A DNA stretch of 5,643 nucleotides, taken from the NCBI GenBank assembly GCA_944385305.1, contig CALWWS010000077.1:1-5643 (forward strand), given 5' to 3'. The translations under genes were made by a program, and so were the position numbers. Below the pieces are notes generated by a model that saw only the letters and a program-made list of their open reading frames with translations, was not told the origin of the DNA and did not search any database. This document shows positions 4,942 to 5,643 of the stretch, in pieces (the first letter of the stretch is position 1; each line of letters starts with the position of its first letter). The DNA is from an uncultured Oscillospiraceae bacterium (GTDB lineage: Bacteria; Bacillota; Clostridia; Oscillospirales; Oscillospiraceae).

Positions 4942-5196
4942 GCAATTAAGGCAATGACGGGGACTGGCCCTGTATCCGCCCCTCCAGAGAGGAAGCGCCG
5001 CAGGCTGCAAGCGCTTCCGGGCAGCGGACTGCGCGCCCCACCACCCCCGAGCCGCCCATGAATGAGCTTTCTCTAAGTGGGCCGGGCCCGCCCGTTACAG
5101 CGGCAAATGAAGCGGCGGCCCCAGGGCCGCAAGCAGGGTGGAACCGTGGAGCAGCTTGCCCCACCCCTGATTTTATGTCAGGGGTGGGTCTTTTTT
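4942..5196 (+). promoter_or_regulatory. T-box riboswitch leader, threonine type
   Basis: T-box leaders sense the ratio of uncharged to charged tRNA and permit read-through when the matching amino acid is scarce. Stem I can be traced. The basal helix CGGGG/CCCCG (4958-4962/5045-5049) and the middle helix TCCGC/GCGGA (4975-4979/5024-5028) enclose the specifier loop. Above them lie the AGAGAG bulge (4986-4991), an upper helix GGAAGCG/CGCTTCC (4991-4997/5012-5018), and an apical loop containing GGCTGCAA. The likely specifier is ACC (Thr) at 5040-5042, followed by the usual purine. A second ACC (5043-5045) is adjacent. Stem III is GCGGCC/GGCCGC (5115-5120/5125-5130). The T-box itself is AGCAGGGTGGAACCGTGG (from 5132). 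GGGTGG (5136-5141) can pair with CCACCC (5161-5166) as antiterminator, competing with the terminator. The pairing was done by eye. Confidence 0.93.
5160..5196 (+). terminator. T-box attenuator terminator for thrS
   Basis: CCCACCCCTGA (5160-5170) and its complement (5178-5188) form a perfect 11-bp stem with a TTTTATG loop, followed by TCTTTTTT (5189-5196). The left arm is also the partner of the T-box in the alternative antiterminator, so the two structures exclude each other. Confidence 0.93.
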
Positions 5197-5226
5197 CTGC
5201 CCGCCCCAATACAAGGAGGATTTATC

Positions 5227-5643
5227 ATGGCAGAAGAAAATAACCTGTATACCTTTGAGAACCCGGAGTACCGCAAGACCTACTGGCACACCTGCTCTCA
5301 CATCCTGGCCCAGGCGGTGAAGCGCCTGCACCCCGAGGTGAAGCTGGCCATCGGCCCCTCCATCGACGAGGGCTTCTACTACGATATGGACGCCCCCTTC
5401 CCCTTCACTCCCGAGCACCTGGAGGAGATCGAGGGGGAGATGCGGAAGATCTGCAAGGAGAAGCTGAAGCTGGAGCGCTTTGAGCTGCCCCGGGCGGAGG
5501 CTGTGAAGCTGATGGAGCAGAAGGGCGAGCCCTTCAAGGTGGAGCTTATCAATGACCTGCCGGAGGACGCGGTCATCTCCTTCTACAAGCAGGGGGAGTT
5601 TACCGACCTGTGCGCCGGCCCCCATCTGGACTCCACCGGCCGG
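5227..5643 (+). CDS. thrS: Threonyl-tRNA synthetase, N-terminal part, apparently lacking the TGS domain
   Basis: ThrRS charges tRNA-Thr with threonine in the cytosol and edits mischarged serine. The first 139 codons are present and the rest lies beyond the right edge. The start is ATG at 5227 with AGGAGG (5214-5219) 7 nt upstream. Residues 15-60 match the start of the editing (N2) region: YWHTCSHILAQAVKRLHPEV, then KLAIGPSIDEGFYYDMD. The zinc/editing-site pattern is intact: HxxxH at 21-25 (HTCSH) and CxxxH at 129-133 (CAGPH). In E. coli ThrRS the same HxxxH lies near residue 73, so about 50 residues, the TGS domain, are missing here. The T-box terminator just upstream leaves no room for it. 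TGS-less ThrRS proteins are known in some Clostridia. The catalytic and anticodon-binding domains cannot be checked. The threonine-type T-box supports the call independently. Confidence 0.97.
   Translation, partial: MAEENNLYTFENPEYRKTYWHTCSHILAQAVKRLHPEVKLAIGPSIDEGFYYDMDAPFPFTPEHLEEIEGEMRKICKEKLKLERFELPRAEAVKLMEQKGEPFKVELINDLPEDAVISFYKQGEFTDLCAGPHLDSTGR

Noticed and set aside
5058..5243. Small + strand frame inside the T-box leader
   Set aside because: It spans stem III, the antiterminator and the terminator, which are explained as RNA structure. No Shine-Dalgarno was seen before it.
5173..5625. 150-codon - strand frame opposite thrS
   Set aside because: It lies antisense to conserved ThrRS sequence and runs into the T-box terminator. 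No Shine-Dalgarno or family signal was seen.

Overview
The window looks like chromosome from a high-GC, Gram-positive anaerobe of the Clostridia, most likely the Oscillospiraceae/Flavonifractor-like gut group. This rests on a T-box leader in front of thrS (a Firmicutes-type control device), strongly GC-ending codons, GGAGG-type ribosome binding sites, and a fused glutaminase/NAD synthetase. The genus is inferred, not shown.

Layout, left to right. (1) The 3' half of proA (gamma-glutamyl phosphate reductase, + strand) runs off the left edge. Two hairpins follow, then a small uncharacterised + strand gene (827-1225) with a strong Shine-Dalgarno. (2) A bidirectional terminator (1252-1284) separates it from a - strand operon, nadE > chrA-type subunit 1 > chrA-type subunit 2, which occupies 1284-4611. 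The two CHR-domain proteins overlap by ATGA. (3) Between nadE and the first CHR gene lies the most unusual part of the window. The last 62 bp of nadE are repeated perfectly 233 bp downstream, and the 171 bp between the copies is packed with perfect palindromes. The element supplies nadE's new stop codon. The downstream copy keeps what looks like the original nadE-chr junction. (4) nadE has its own promoter (TTGCAA-17-TATCAT), with a strong terminator hairpin just upstream of it and no obvious gene feeding it. (5) On the + strand a near-consensus promoter (TTGACA-17-TATCAT) drives a threonine-type T-box leader, which ends in a terminator/antiterminator switch before thrS. The window holds the first 139 codons of thrS. 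This ThrRS starts directly in the editing-domain region and appears to lack the N-terminal TGS domain.

Most genes are housekeeping: proline synthesis, NAD synthesis and threonyl-tRNA charging. The accessory interest lies in the nadE-tail duplication with its palindromic insert, which also creates a 78-codon reading frame with a good Shine-Dalgarno, translationally overlapping nadE and reusing its C-terminal tail. Secondary points are the TGS-less ThrRS, the nadE-chr pairing, a possible small RNA locus upstream of nadE, and the unknown CxxC protein.
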